Shown piece by piece: positions 1 to 7,849 of a stretch of 64,000 bases of DNA; within the stretch, counting starts at the first letter, position 1; each line of letters begins with the position of its first letter. The DNA is from Fictibacillus terranigra. Lineage in GTDB: Bacteria; Bacillota; Bacilli; Bacillales; Fictibacillaceae. The notes beneath the pieces are model-generated. The model saw only the letters and a program-made list of their open reading frames with translations. It was not told the DNA's origin and did no database searches. Location of the stretch: the NCBI RefSeq assembly GCF_030412265.1, contig NZ_JAUHLN010000003.1:124001-188000 (forward strand), written 5' to 3'. The position numbers and the translations under genes were made by a program.

Positions 1-313
1 AATCCACTGTCCCGCCTTTTACGAAATAATACAGTTCCACAGCCCTGTCCCAGTTGCTCGAAAAGGGTCCGACTGCAGAGGTATAGGTCTTAAAGCCTTT
101 TTGGTTTAGATCGTGTTCGATGTCTTTTAGTCCTCCCCAATAAAGGTAACCTGCCAATTCCCCTTTTCCCCAGCCGGCCAAGCCGTGGACAAGCACAATG
201 GGTTCATTATTTTTAATTGGTGCAGACGGGCTCGCAGCCGCCTGATCGGGAAGTGCAAAATTCCCCATCCACAAACATACAGCCAATATAGCTCCAATTA
301 AGATTTTCTTCAT
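1..313 (-). CDS. Secreted lipase, family I.5 (N-terminal part)
   Basis: The visible 104 codons begin with a signal peptide (KK, hydrophobic stretch, a possible AAA cleavage region), followed by PIVLVHGLAGWGKGEL and a YWGG segment, then AVGPFSSNWDRAVELYY. These are hallmarks of the thermostable triacylglycerol lipases of Geobacillus type (family I.5), which are secreted serine hydrolases. The catalytic Ser, Asp and His lie beyond the window edge and cannot be checked. The ATG overlaps the TGA of the upstream aldehyde dehydrogenase gene (ATGA), so translation is probably coupled and the lipase is the last visible gene of the TetR-controlled operon. Confidence 0.85.
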   Translation of the reverse strand, partial: MKKILIGAILAVCLWMGNFALPDQAAASPSAPIKNNEPIVLVHGLAGWGKGELAGYLYWGGLKDIEHDLNQKGFKTYTSAVGPFSSNWDRAVELYYFVKGGTVD

Positions 314-1863
314 TTCATCCCTCTTTCAATAGAGGATTTTTTCAACAGCTTCAGGAAAGACCCGAGAAAGCGCATCCAATTTTTCCGTTTGCCGTAATAG
401 GCCAGAATAAGATCATAAAAAAGAGGAAATTTCCCTCTATACGGGAACCAGTTCACCTCTGACTTCTTCCAGCCATGATCCACAAGAACCGCCTTGGGTT
501 CTGTGAATATCTCAATGCCGATATCACCGTGATATCGGCCCATGCCGCTTCCCTTCACACCCCCAAACGGGAGGTAAGGATTGGCAAAAGATATGATCAC
601 TTCGTTTATGCAGACGGCACCTGATTCCAGCCTGGCTGCGGTTCGTTTTGCTTTCTTCAGGTCACGGGTAAAGATGCTGGCATTCAATCCATACGGTGAA
701 TCATTGGCAAGCCGGATTGCCTCTTCTTCGCCTTTAAACGGCAGGACACAGATCACCGGACCAAACGTTTCCTCTTGCATGACCTTCATTTGCTGAGTCA
801 GATTAGAAAGGATGAGAGGCTCCAACTTAAAGTTTTTTTCTTTTGGCCATTTTTCCGGAAGGCTCCCCATCTCAAGAACCGCGCCATTATCAACGGCGTC
901 CTTTACGTGTTCTTTCACGATCTCTACCTGAGGTTCAAACGTCATGAAACCGAGGTCGCTGTCGACACTTCCGTCATGTAAAAGTTTTTCCGCTTCACTT
1001 TTTAATAATTTCATAAACTTCCTGTAAACATTGGCTTCTACGTAAATTCTCTCGATCGACATACACACCTGGCCGCTGTTGGTGAGTGCTCCCCACAATG
1101 CTCCCTTTGCAGCACGCTCGAGATTCGCATCCTCATAAACGATCATCGGGTCTTTGCCGCTAAGTTCAAGAGTAGTAGGAATTAACAATTGAGCTGCTGC
1201 CCTTTGAATAATTTTTCCGGTTTTTGCTGAACCCGTAAACAAAATATAATCCGGTTTTTCTTCAATTAACTTCGCGCCGAGGTCTCCCTTCCCATGTGCC
1301 ACCTGGACGGTACCAGACGGAAAACCAGCCTTTAAAAAAAGTGATTCCATCAGCCTTCCGATCATCGGTGTCACTTCCGACGGCTTTAAAATCACACAGT
1401 TTCCTGAAACGAGTGCACTTAGAACAGGAATCATGGCGAGAGAAAAAGGATAGTTCCACGGCGAGATGACGAGCACTGTTCCCCTCGGTTCATAAGATAT
1501 ATAGGATCTCTTCCCGAGGAGTGTGATCGGGGTTTTTACTCTTTTTGTTTTTAATAGCTTTTCAGCGTGCTTCTCAAGGTGTTTAATGGATTCTGCTGTC
1601 GTCAGGATTTCTGCAGTAATGACTTCCACTTTCGGCTTACCCGCATCCTTAGCAATGACATCCACACAATGGTCAAGAGAGTCAAGCATCGTTAAACGAA
1701 GAGCTTTAAAATAGCTTACTCTTTGTGAAACACTAAGATTTTTCCACGATCTAAAAGCCAGCCGAGCATCTGCCATTATGGATCCGGCTGATTCAAGCGG
1801 GGTAGCCTCCATTTCACTGATTGTTTCCCCTGTTGCTGGGTTAACGGCCGTTAGTGTACCCAT
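310..1863 (-). CDS. Aldehyde dehydrogenase, fatty/aryl-aldehyde type
   Basis: NAD(P)-dependent aldehyde dehydrogenase of 517 residues. Seen: FTGS near 209-212, the general base in ELSGKDP (about 234-240), and the catalytic cysteine at about 267 in SGQVCMS. The C-terminal ~60 residues extend beyond the usual catalytic domain and are rich in aromatic and basic residues, which may attach the enzyme to the membrane as in fatty-aldehyde dehydrogenases. The start has AGGAGG 7 bases upstream. It lies 10 bases after the SDR gene and overlaps the lipase start by 4 bases. Substrate is inferred: long-chain aldehydes are likely from the neighbouring lipase and acyl-reductase-like SDR, but an aromatic aldehyde is possible. 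Confidence 0.85.
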   Translation of the reverse strand: MGTLTAVNPATGETISEMEATPLESAGSIMADARLAFRSWKNLSVSQRVSYFKALRLTMLDSLDHCVDVIAKDAGKPKVEVITAEILTTAESIKHLEKHAEKLLKTKRVKTPITLLGKRSYISYEPRGTVLVISPWNYPFSLAMIPVLSALVSGNCVILKPSEVTPMIGRLMESLFLKAGFPSGTVQVAHGKGDLGAKLIEEKPDYILFTGSAKTGKIIQRAAAQLLIPTTLELSGKDPMIVYEDANLERAAKGALWGALTNSGQVCMSIERIYVEANVYRKFMKLLKSEAEKLLHDGSVDSDLGFMTFEPQVEIVKEHVKDAVDNGAVLEMGSLPEKWPKEKNFKLEPLILSNLTQQMKVMQEETFGPVICVLPFKGEEEAIRLANDSPYGLNASIFTRDLKKAKRTAARLESGAVCINEVIISFANPYLPFGGVKGSGMGRYHGDIGIEIFTEPKAVLVDHGWKKSEVNWFPYRGKFPLFYDLILAYYGKRKNWMRFLGSFLKLLKKSSIERGMK

Positions 1864-1873
1864 AACGAACCTC

Positions 1874-2935
1874 CTATTTGACGTTGATTAGTTTTTCAGA
1901 ATCCATTCGATGATTTTTATAATACTGTACCAAGTTCGCTACATAATCTTTAAAGTCCGGACAGCGGACACCCCGCTTTTCCAGCACTTCTTTGGCCTGG
2001 CTTGCGTCATATTGCGAGGTGCAGCGAAAATATTCAAGGGCTTCTTTTTCTACTTTAAATAAACGCCGGATGGCAGAAAATGAGAGGGCAAATTCAACAA
2101 ATGCAGGTGAGATCGTCCAGGATGGTTTTTTGCCTAGTAATTCTTCGCAAATCATGCGATAGAGCTCTCGGCTTTCGTATGGTGAGGGGTCTGTGAGGTG
2201 AAAAGCCCGGTTAACAGCTTCTTCGGATTCGGAAAGACACAGGGTCGCGTTAATGATGTAATCGGCGGGCACCACATTAAACAAAGCTTCTGATTTACCT
2301 AGATAAGGGATCGGCATATAACGGATACGGTCTAAAAACCGCATAATAAAGTATGGGCCATCAAACTTTATGGTCTCCCCAGTAAGTGAATGTCCCACCA
2401 CCACTCCGGGGCGTATAATCGTGTAGGTAACTCCTGTGAGCTCTGCAACCAGTCTTTCAGCGGCGAATTTGGTAGATTCATAATGATTTTTAAAGGTCTG
2501 GCCCGCGTCCAATTCATCTTCCTTAATAAGTCCCGTCCTTTGTCCGGATACATACGCCGTACTAAAATAGATATATCGTTTCAAATTGGTAAGGGATTGA
2601 ACGAACCGGTTGACATTGTCCGTCCCAGTCACGTTAACAGCTTCTGCAATTTGTTTTGGCACAGCTAGGTCATAGACCGCGGCGAGGTGGAAGACATAAG
2701 CAGTATTTTCCCGGAGCCATTCTGCCTGTTCAAAAGTCAAATTCAAACCCTTTTTTGTAATATCACCTGGAAACAGTTCAACATTGCGTTTATTCACCGT
2801 TAGTTTTTTTGCTTTTTCAAATTGACTGGGATGGACAAGCAATGCGTAATGATCCCCTTCATGTCTCTCCATCAACTCCTCAAGCAGCCTCGAAGCTAAA
2901 AAACCCGGATAGCCTGTCAGTAAATACGTTTGCAT
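1874..2935 (-). CDS. Extended SDR, fatty acyl/thioester-reductase-like
   Basis: NAD(P)-binding extended short-chain dehydrogenase of 353 residues, related to the male-sterility/thioester-reductase NAD-binding group. The N-terminus has the Rossmann signature GYPGFLASR, an STAYVSG segment and the YxxxK pair in YESTKFAAE. I chose the ATG at 2935 because GGAGGAGG lies 10 bases before it; an in-frame ATG 24 bases further upstream would put that ribosome site inside the gene. The gene follows the TetR gene and has a TetR-type inverted repeat in front. Likely role: interconversion of acyl thioester, aldehyde and alcohol, or sterol-like epimerase activity. The substrate is not readable from sequence. 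Confidence 0.75.
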   Translation of the reverse strand: MQTYLLTGYPGFLASRLLEELMERHEGDHYALLVHPSQFEKAKKLTVNKRNVELFPGDITKKGLNLTFEQAEWLRENTAYVFHLAAVYDLAVPKQIAEAVNVTGTDNVNRFVQSLTNLKRYIYFSTAYVSGQRTGLIKEDELDAGQTFKNHYESTKFAAERLVAELTGVTYTIIRPGVVVGHSLTGETIKFDGPYFIMRFLDRIRYMPIPYLGKSEALFNVVPADYIINATLCLSESEEAVNRAFHLTDPSPYESRELYRMICEELLGKKPSWTISPAFVEFALSFSAIRRLFKVEKEALEYFRCTSQYDASQAKEVLEKRGVRCPDFKDYVANLVQYYKNHRMDSEKLINVK

Positions 2936-2960
2936 GATGACAAATCCCTCCTCCATCAAT

Positions 2961-2986
2961 TTAATACGGATACGTACTGGTATTAA
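2961..2986. promoter_or_regulatory. Candidate TetR operator before the SDR gene
   Basis: Inverted repeat TTAATAC-N12-GTATTAA directly upstream of the SDR ribosome site. Its core ATACGTACTGGTA matches the core ATACGTACTAGTA of the repeat in front of the TetR gene in all but one base. Two matching sites flanking the regulator gene suggest that this TetR protein controls both itself and the SDR-ALDH-lipase genes. Confidence 0.55.
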
Positions 2987-3016
2987 TAGCCTAAAAAAAT
3001 CGGCAAACTACCGATC

Positions 3017-3622
3017 TTATAGAGATAGATTTACATAAGCACCGACCACAATGCGATTTAGTAACCGGGCAATACGATCCAGATCCATCGTTGATTCTGA
3101 TTCAAAAAGGTTTTGAATCACTACTTCGTTAATGGCTCCAACCATTGCCTGGGAAACGACCACAACCTCCTGGTCAGGTACTGAGGCCGGCATGGCTCCC
3201 TGCACCGTTTGATAAAGCAAAACAGCAAAGCGGTGGTAGGCTTCTCTGCGAACTTTTTCAACCGTCTGGCTTACCCCTACAGAATCAATTAATAATAATT
3301 TGGCCGCCGTTTTCCAAATTTCACATATTTCGATATAACGGCGAATTCCCACATATGCTTTTTCACTGATTTTGTCTTCACGCTTTACCGTTTCCTCGAC
3401 ATCTTCAATGATTTCCTCAGCCAGCTGCCTGCACAGGGCGGCAAGCATCTCCTCTTTGCTGCCATAGGTCTGATAAAAGGTAGTTTTTGAGACCCGTGCC
3501 TTTTCTACAATTTCAAGAACCGAAGTTTCCTTGAACCCTTTGGACGTAAAAAGATGGAGGGCAGCATATAGCATCTTGTCCCGAGCTTCTATCGGCATTT
3601 CTGTTACAAAAAGCAAATTCAT
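3017..3622 (-). CDS. TetR family transcriptional regulator
   Basis: Regulator of 201 residues with an N-terminal TetR helix-turn-helix (ALHLFTSKGFKETSV, then VSKTTFYQTYGSKEEML) and an unrecognised C-terminal ligand domain. It is the first gene before the SDR-ALDH-lipase set, all on the same strand, and is flanked by two similar inverted repeats. By analogy with FadR-like TetR repressors it may sense an acyl-CoA or fatty acid; this is inference. The ribosome site is weak, so the start could instead be the ATG 24 bases downstream. Confidence 0.85.
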   Translation of the reverse strand: MNLLFVTEMPIEARDKMLYAALHLFTSKGFKETSVLEIVEKARVSKTTFYQTYGSKEEMLAALCRQLAEEIIEDVEETVKREDKISEKAYVGIRRYIEICEIWKTAAKLLLIDSVGVSQTVEKVRREAYHRFAVLLYQTVQGAMPASVPDQEVVVVSQAMVGAINEVVIQNLFESESTMDLDRIARLLNRIVVGAYVNLSL

Positions 3623-3640
3623 CAGTCCATTCTTCAGATT

Positions 3641-3660
3641 GTACTAGTACGTATTAGTAT
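3641..3660. promoter_or_regulatory. Candidate TetR operator before the tetR gene
   Basis: Imperfect palindrome with arms TACTAGTAC and GTATTAGTA (one mismatched pair), 18 bases upstream of the TetR start. It shares its core with the site at 2961-2986, which supports autoregulation. Confidence 0.55.
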
Positions 3661-3925
3661 TTTACGAATCTTTAGCCATCAATGTCAAGAATTTCAGAAA
3701 AAAATCCGATGGCTTCATACGTATCCCATTATTCGATTGTATGTAAAATCAGTCTCTTTATATCCTTTATTCTTACTGCTCCATATTTCTTCCTGTTTAA
3801 TAAACGGACAGTGCAAGTAGGTCCAACAACTTAGCTTTCTGCAGCCAGTTCTTTGGTAAATCTCCTCCATTTTCTTGATCACTTAAGATGAAAGGTGTTA
3901 ATAGCCTGATTCGCAGGCAGCTGGG
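3661..3925. other. Intergenic region, no confident gene
   Basis: Holds a short hairpin (GCCTG/CAGGC near the NUDIX stop) and two overlapping minus-strand open frames of about 50 and 30 codons without convincing ribosome sites. It may be the worn end of a former gene; no function is supportable. Confidence 0.4.
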
Positions 3926-4543
3926 TCAATCAAAATAAGCGGGTTCATGCGGATGATGCAATTGCCTGAAAGCCATCTCAATTTGAGATCTCGTATTCCT
4001 GTCTATTGATAATGCCGGGAGTTCCTCTTGAGAAAAAAAGTCCACTGCGGTCGTTTCAATTCCAGTGAGTGCCTGTCCACCTACTATTTCACATTTGATA
4101 AAAATTTTATAAGTGTGATAAGGAGAAGGAGGATGCGGGTGACACTTTTTATCGAGTACTCCTAACAGCTTGATTGCTCTTACATCAAACCCAGATTCCT
4201 CTTTTACTTCGTTAACAGCTACTTCACTTGGTGACAGTCCTATATCACCCCAGCCTCCGGGTAATGACCAGCCTCCATCCGTTTTTTCTTTGACCATTAA
4301 TAATTTTTTGTTCCTAAATACAACAGCCCTAATATCCACTTTAGGTGTTGCATAACCAGTTTCATTGGCAAACAAATCGCTTATGGCTGACTCATCTAAA
4401 TCAGTAAAGGACGACAATATTTCAACACTGATTTTTCTGATCGATTCAAATCTTTCCAAGTCGTAAACATCTTTGGAGTAGGTTAATCCAGCCTGGGCAA
4501 TAGATTGAAGCTGCTTCGACCATTCAAGCCATTTGGGTTCCAT
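3926..4543 (-). CDS. NUDIX hydrolase (YjhB-like, with N-terminal domain)
   Basis: Hydrolase of nucleoside-diphosphate derivatives, 205 residues. The first ~65 residues resemble the N-terminal Nudix_N_2 domain (WLEWSKQLQSIAQAGLTY). The NUDIX box follows in the middle (GGWGDIGLSPSE, then NEVKEESGFD), giving the metal-binding EVKEE glutamates. I start at the ATG preceded by GGTGGTGAG rather than the upstream one. A TATAAT hexamer sits about 20 bases upstream. Substrate (ADP-ribose or another NDP-X) cannot be assigned. Confidence 0.85.
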   Translation of the reverse strand: MEPKWLEWSKQLQSIAQAGLTYSKDVYDLERFESIRKISVEILSSFTDLDESAISDLFANETGYATPKVDIRAVVFRNKKLLMVKEKTDGGWSLPGGWGDIGLSPSEVAVNEVKEESGFDVRAIKLLGVLDKKCHPHPPSPYHTYKIFIKCEIVGGQALTGIETTAVDFFSQEELPALSIDRNTRSQIEMAFRQLHHPHEPAYFD

Positions 4544-4648
4544 ATATCTCACCACCAATACCATTATACCTAAATATTACCATATGTTTCTCTTAAAAGT
4601 CTGTAAAAGAAGAAAATTGACTGTGAATGATCAAAGCCGTCATTTATA

Positions 4649-4685
4649 AAAAACGAGGCTCCAATTTCGGAGCCTCGTTTTTTAT
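4649..4685. terminator. Strong bidirectional terminator
   Basis: Twelve-pair stem AACGAGGCTCC/GGAGCCTCGTT with a short loop, A-run before and T-run after. It ends the small gene just upstream on the minus strand and insulates the NUDIX gene. Confidence 0.9.
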
Positions 4686-4909
4686 TACCTTAGTACATGG
4701 ACATAACTGATCTGGTCGTTCCACCCGTCACCGACGTAGGCAATATCCTGTCCTGGAGGAAAAGTCTTGCATGGTTCCCCTCTAAAACTGTTATAACATA
4801 CTTCAGTACCACTGCTTTCACCAGCTGTTTTCAATGAAGAGATGACGTCGCAAAAATTGCAAAAATGAACAAGCCAATACTCTGTGTCTTTACACACTCG
4901 GTGGCTCAT
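4685..4909 (-). CDS. Small cysteine-containing protein, function unknown
   Basis: Open frame of 74 codons ending directly on a strong terminator. GAGG lies 9 bases before the chosen ATG. The C-terminal half (CYNSFRGEPC, FPPGQD, GDGWNDQIS) faintly resembles a beta/gamma-crystallin or I36 inhibitor motif, but I do not recognise the protein. It may be the remaining piece of a longer gene. Confidence 0.4.
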   Translation of the reverse strand: MSHRVCKDTEYWLVHFCNFCDVISSLKTAGESSGTEVCYNSFRGEPCKTFPPGQDIAYVGDGWNDQISYVHVLR

Positions 4910-5075
4910 AACTATCAGCCTCATTAAGGTACTATGCAGCTAGGATACACCTTTTCGATACCAATTAACTATTGTAGATTTTCAACACACAGAATGATGA
5001 GACCAATGAAATCGGACGATGGTATTCCTAACTATTTACAAATGTGTGGATACAGAATTTTTTTACAATATGAAT

Positions 5076-6005
5076 TTAAGCGATTCCTCTTGGCGGGTTA
5101 TTCCTATTCTTAGTTAAAGCGTTCAGCTGTCGCTTGAAATGAAGGGTCTGCAGCCAAAGCCTATAAATGAGAGCTGCTTCAAACAGTATCATGATAATAG
5201 AGCTGAGGATTACTCCTTCTTTTATGAAGCCGATTAGTGGAGCGATGATAAAAATGGACATTTGGTATTCAATTCCGCTCATGAGATGCAAGCGAACCCT
5301 TCTTTTTAAAAAGAACGATCTTATTTTTATATAGGAGGGAAACCGGTAGACGACTTCCCCTAAAAACTTCTCTTGTATACGCAGGTCTTCCTTGGCGGCC
5401 TTTCTGCAGCACAATGATGGCTTGCCTTTAAACATTTGGACCAACTTGAGGCGCGAAGTCATTACACGTTTTTTTTCATTTATAAATGTGCTCTTTGCCT
5501 TGTCTATTTTTTTTCGCATTTCATTCAGCGATTTGTAGGCTAGCAACGAATTCATGTATCGTGTACTATCCAAAAAGCAAACGATCGCAGCTAAATAAAA
5601 ATAAACGGCTTGTCCTGTCTGGTGATATTGACCAAGCATCAATGAAAAAGCACAGATAGCAACACGGGTACGATCCAAAATATAGTCTAACCACGCCCCG
5701 AAGATGGAACCGGTTCCTTTAAGGCGGGATATTTTCCCATCCATGCAATCTAAAGAAAAACTGATATGATATAAAACAGCACCAATGATTATCGCAGAAT
5801 AGGTACCCTGATAAAACTGATAGGCGGCTAATAGACCAGTGAAGAATGCTAATAGCGTAAGTTGATTGGGGGTAACCTTCGTGTAATTGGCTAGTGGGAA
5901 CATCAATCGGGATGCGACTGGATCCACCAAAAAAACGGTCCACCAGGCATCTTTCTGTTTATAAGAATTCTTAATATCTTCCATTGAATATTTGTTGGGT
6001 GTCAA
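5076..6005 (-). CDS. CDP-alcohol phosphatidyltransferase family protein
   Basis: Integral membrane enzyme that would transfer a phospho-alcohol from a CDP-activated donor to an acceptor hydroxyl. The family signature DGx2ARx8Gx3Dx3D is present as DGKISR-x8-G-x3-D-x3-D (in CMDGKISR...GAWLDYILD), with Ser replacing the usual Ala; all acidic ligands are kept. About six hydrophobic segments are visible, plus a basic central cytoplasmic stretch (KKIDKAKSTFINEKKR). The frame is open further upstream into the preceding gene, but AAGGAG lies 10 bases before a TTG at 6005, which I take as the start; the ATG at 5984 is the alternative. Last gene of the four-gene kinase/NTP-transferase/dehydrogenase/CDP-alcohol operon. 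Products and acceptor unknown. Confidence 0.85.
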   Translation of the reverse strand: MTPNKYSMEDIKNSYKQKDAWWTVFLVDPVASRLMFPLANYTKVTPNQLTLLAFFTGLLAAYQFYQGTYSAIIIGAVLYHISFSLDCMDGKISRLKGTGSIFGAWLDYILDRTRVAICAFSLMLGQYHQTGQAVYFYLAAIVCFLDSTRYMNSLLAYKSLNEMRKKIDKAKSTFINEKKRVMTSRLKLVQMFKGKPSLCCRKAAKEDLRIQEKFLGEVVYRFPSYIKIRSFFLKRRVRLHLMSGIEYQMSIFIIAPLIGFIKEGVILSSIIMILFEAALIYRLWLQTLHFKRQLNALTKNRNNPPRGIA

Positions 6006-6027
6006 ATAAACCACACTCCTTATTATC

Positions 6028-7095
6028 TTATGGTGAGAGAGGAAATACCTCATCTAAAACATGGCTAATGTGTTTAGCCGTTAGCTCCGTTTCATTTAAA
6101 ATAGTGTAACGATTCCGTATGGTAGCGGCATTCTGAATCGCCAGGCACATCTCCTCCTTCGTATAACCCAGCTCTCTGTAATGGAGAGGAAGACCTAATC
6201 GCTTAAAATATTGTCTCATGTTGTTCTCTGAGTTGTGATTACCTTGCAAATATTCAGAAACTAACATCCCCAAGGCAACCTGTTCCCCATGGAGTGCTTT
6301 TCCTCCACAGTAATAATCCAGGGCGTGGCTGATTAAGTGTTCCGAACCACTGCACGGTCTGCTCGAACCCGCGATCGCCATCGCCATTCCACTCATGATC
6401 AGTGATTCGGCAGCCACCTGCATCAAAACTTCATTGCTTTTGTTTTTTTGATTGATTTTATTCAAAAAAGCTTCTGTCGCTTTATCGGCAATTAAACTAG
6501 CAAAGCCATTCATTTTTTCTTTCTTCACTTGATGCGCCAGTTTCCAATCTTCAAGCGCCGTCTTATTGGATAGCAAGTCTCCGATTCCAGAAGAAAATAA
6601 CCGTGCGGGTGAACGGGCCACGGTGTCAAAGTCTATCACGACAGCCCGAGGCATTCTAACTTCAATGCTAATATTCTTGGTTTGGCTTACGCGGATCGAG
6701 GCTACGGGTGAACAGATTGCATCACTGGATAATGCTGTCGGTACAAGTATGACAGGCAAATTCATTCTCGTACCGACGACCTTAGATACATCCAATACCT
6801 TACCGCCTCCAACTCCGATGATCATTTCTGCAAAAACCTGCTGTGCTTCATTTTCTAACTCATCAACCGTCTGAAGCGTGTTGTCTTTGCAGTACAGTGC
6901 CTTCACCTGTGTCGGCTGCAGGTTCAGGCCGGTGATCAGCTGTTCACCTATTTGACGAGTGGGACCTCTCCCACTCATTACAACCACTCTCCGTTCAGCC
7001 AAAAATTCAACAATTTCACTTCCATGCAAATGTTCGAATGCTTTGGACTGAAGAATTAAATGAGTCGGGAGTTCCACCTTTACCTTCTTCGACAT
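6028..7095 (-). CDS. Glycerol-1-phosphate dehydrogenase-like enzyme
   Basis: Polyol-phosphate dehydrogenase of the iron-alcohol-dehydrogenase/dehydroquinate-synthase superfamily, 355 residues. The NAD-binding motif GVGGGKVLDVSK (94-105), VPTALSSDAICSP (118-130), GDLLSNKTALEDW (172-184), SGSEHLISHALD (249-260) and HGEQ (269-272) match the archaeal G1P dehydrogenase/AraM pattern, giving metal ligands D173, H253 and H269. AraM in Bacillus makes sn-glycerol-1-phosphate for archaeal-type lipids. Here the gene sits between a nucleotidyltransferase and a CDP-alcohol transferase, so its product is probably the alcohol phosphate or acceptor of a CDP-alcohol pathway. The exact substrate is inference. 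Confidence 0.85.
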   Translation of the reverse strand: MSKKVKVELPTHLILQSKAFEHLHGSEIVEFLAERRVVVMSGRGPTRQIGEQLITGLNLQPTQVKALYCKDNTLQTVDELENEAQQVFAEMIIGVGGGKVLDVSKVVGTRMNLPVILVPTALSSDAICSPVASIRVSQTKNISIEVRMPRAVVIDFDTVARSPARLFSSGIGDLLSNKTALEDWKLAHQVKKEKMNGFASLIADKATEAFLNKINQKNKSNEVLMQVAAESLIMSGMAMAIAGSSRPCSGSEHLISHALDYYCGGKALHGEQVALGMLVSEYLQGNHNSENNMRQYFKRLGLPLHYRELGYTKEEMCLAIQNAATIRNRYTILNETELTAKHISHVLDEVFPLSP

Positions 7096-7107
7096 TTTAC
7101 CCCCCCT

Positions 7108-7824
7108 TTAAGATGGCCACATGGCAGTAATAAGCTGTTTCGCGCAATTCAAATCTTGCACATCGTCTATTTCAATCCATGGGTATCCATCCGTATTAAC
7201 AACCATAATCGGCACGTCTGCAGCACAAGCTTCATACACGTTTTCATACCAGTACCGTGCTCCCCCAGCTTCAATCATCTCTGTAGCTTTTTGGTATAAA
7301 ATTTTCAGATCATCTAGAGCCAATTTAGAAATCCCAATATATTCGCCATCCGTACCATCCTTATTCAATTGCTTATTGATGAACCGCAAGCGTTTGTCAT
7401 TCAGCTTTACCTTCATCGCTTCATCCGTTAGTTTTTTTTCCCGGTCTACCAAAATACAAGTGGGAAACTGTGATTTCAAGATCAATGAAATTAATCGATG
7501 GTCGAAAATGACATCTGAATTGACCAGCAATAAATCATCATCCACAGCTTGGGAAAGTAAAAATGAATAAATGTTGTTCATTGATTCATAGTGTGGATTG
7601 TATATAAAATGGACTCCTGTTCCTGTTAAATACTCTTCAATTCTCTTAAACATATAGCCGCCTACGATATAGATATCTTCATAGGCAAAACCGGAGTTTA
7701 TCACACTTTCTACCTGGTACTGCACTAAAGGTTTTCCATTAATTCTAACCATTGCTTTTGGGTTGTTCATCGTATAAGGATGTAACCGGCTTCCAACTCC
7801 AGCAGCCAATATCACTACTTTCAT
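7108..7824 (-). CDS. LicC-like nucleotidyltransferase
   Basis: Sugar- or alcohol-phosphate nucleotidyltransferase of 238 residues. The N-terminal nucleotide-binding signature AAGVGSRLHP with the downstream PKAM lysine is intact, followed by NPHYESMNNIYS and an NSDV metal site. The NNIYS motif and length are typical of LicC/CTP:phosphocholine cytidylyltransferases. GGAGGG precedes the ATG. The gene is sandwiched between a CotS-family kinase and a G1P-dehydrogenase-like gene, with a CDP-alcohol transferase last in the operon, so CTP use and a CDP-linked product are likely but not proven. Confidence 0.85.
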   Translation of the reverse strand: MKVVILAAGVGSRLHPYTMNNPKAMVRINGKPLVQYQVESVINSGFAYEDIYIVGGYMFKRIEEYLTGTGVHFIYNPHYESMNNIYSFLLSQAVDDDLLLVNSDVIFDHRLISLILKSQFPTCILVDREKKLTDEAMKVKLNDKRLRFINKQLNKDGTDGEYIGISKLALDDLKILYQKATEMIEAGGARYWYENVYEACAADVPIMVVNTDGYPWIEIDDVQDLNCAKQLITAMWPS

Positions 7825-7849
7825 ACGTAACCCTCCTATCTATAACCGT

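Noticed and set aside
3715-3882. Minus-strand frame of about 55 codons with several cysteines
   Set aside because: No ribosome site, and an overlapping frame looks equally protein-like; coding status cannot be decided.
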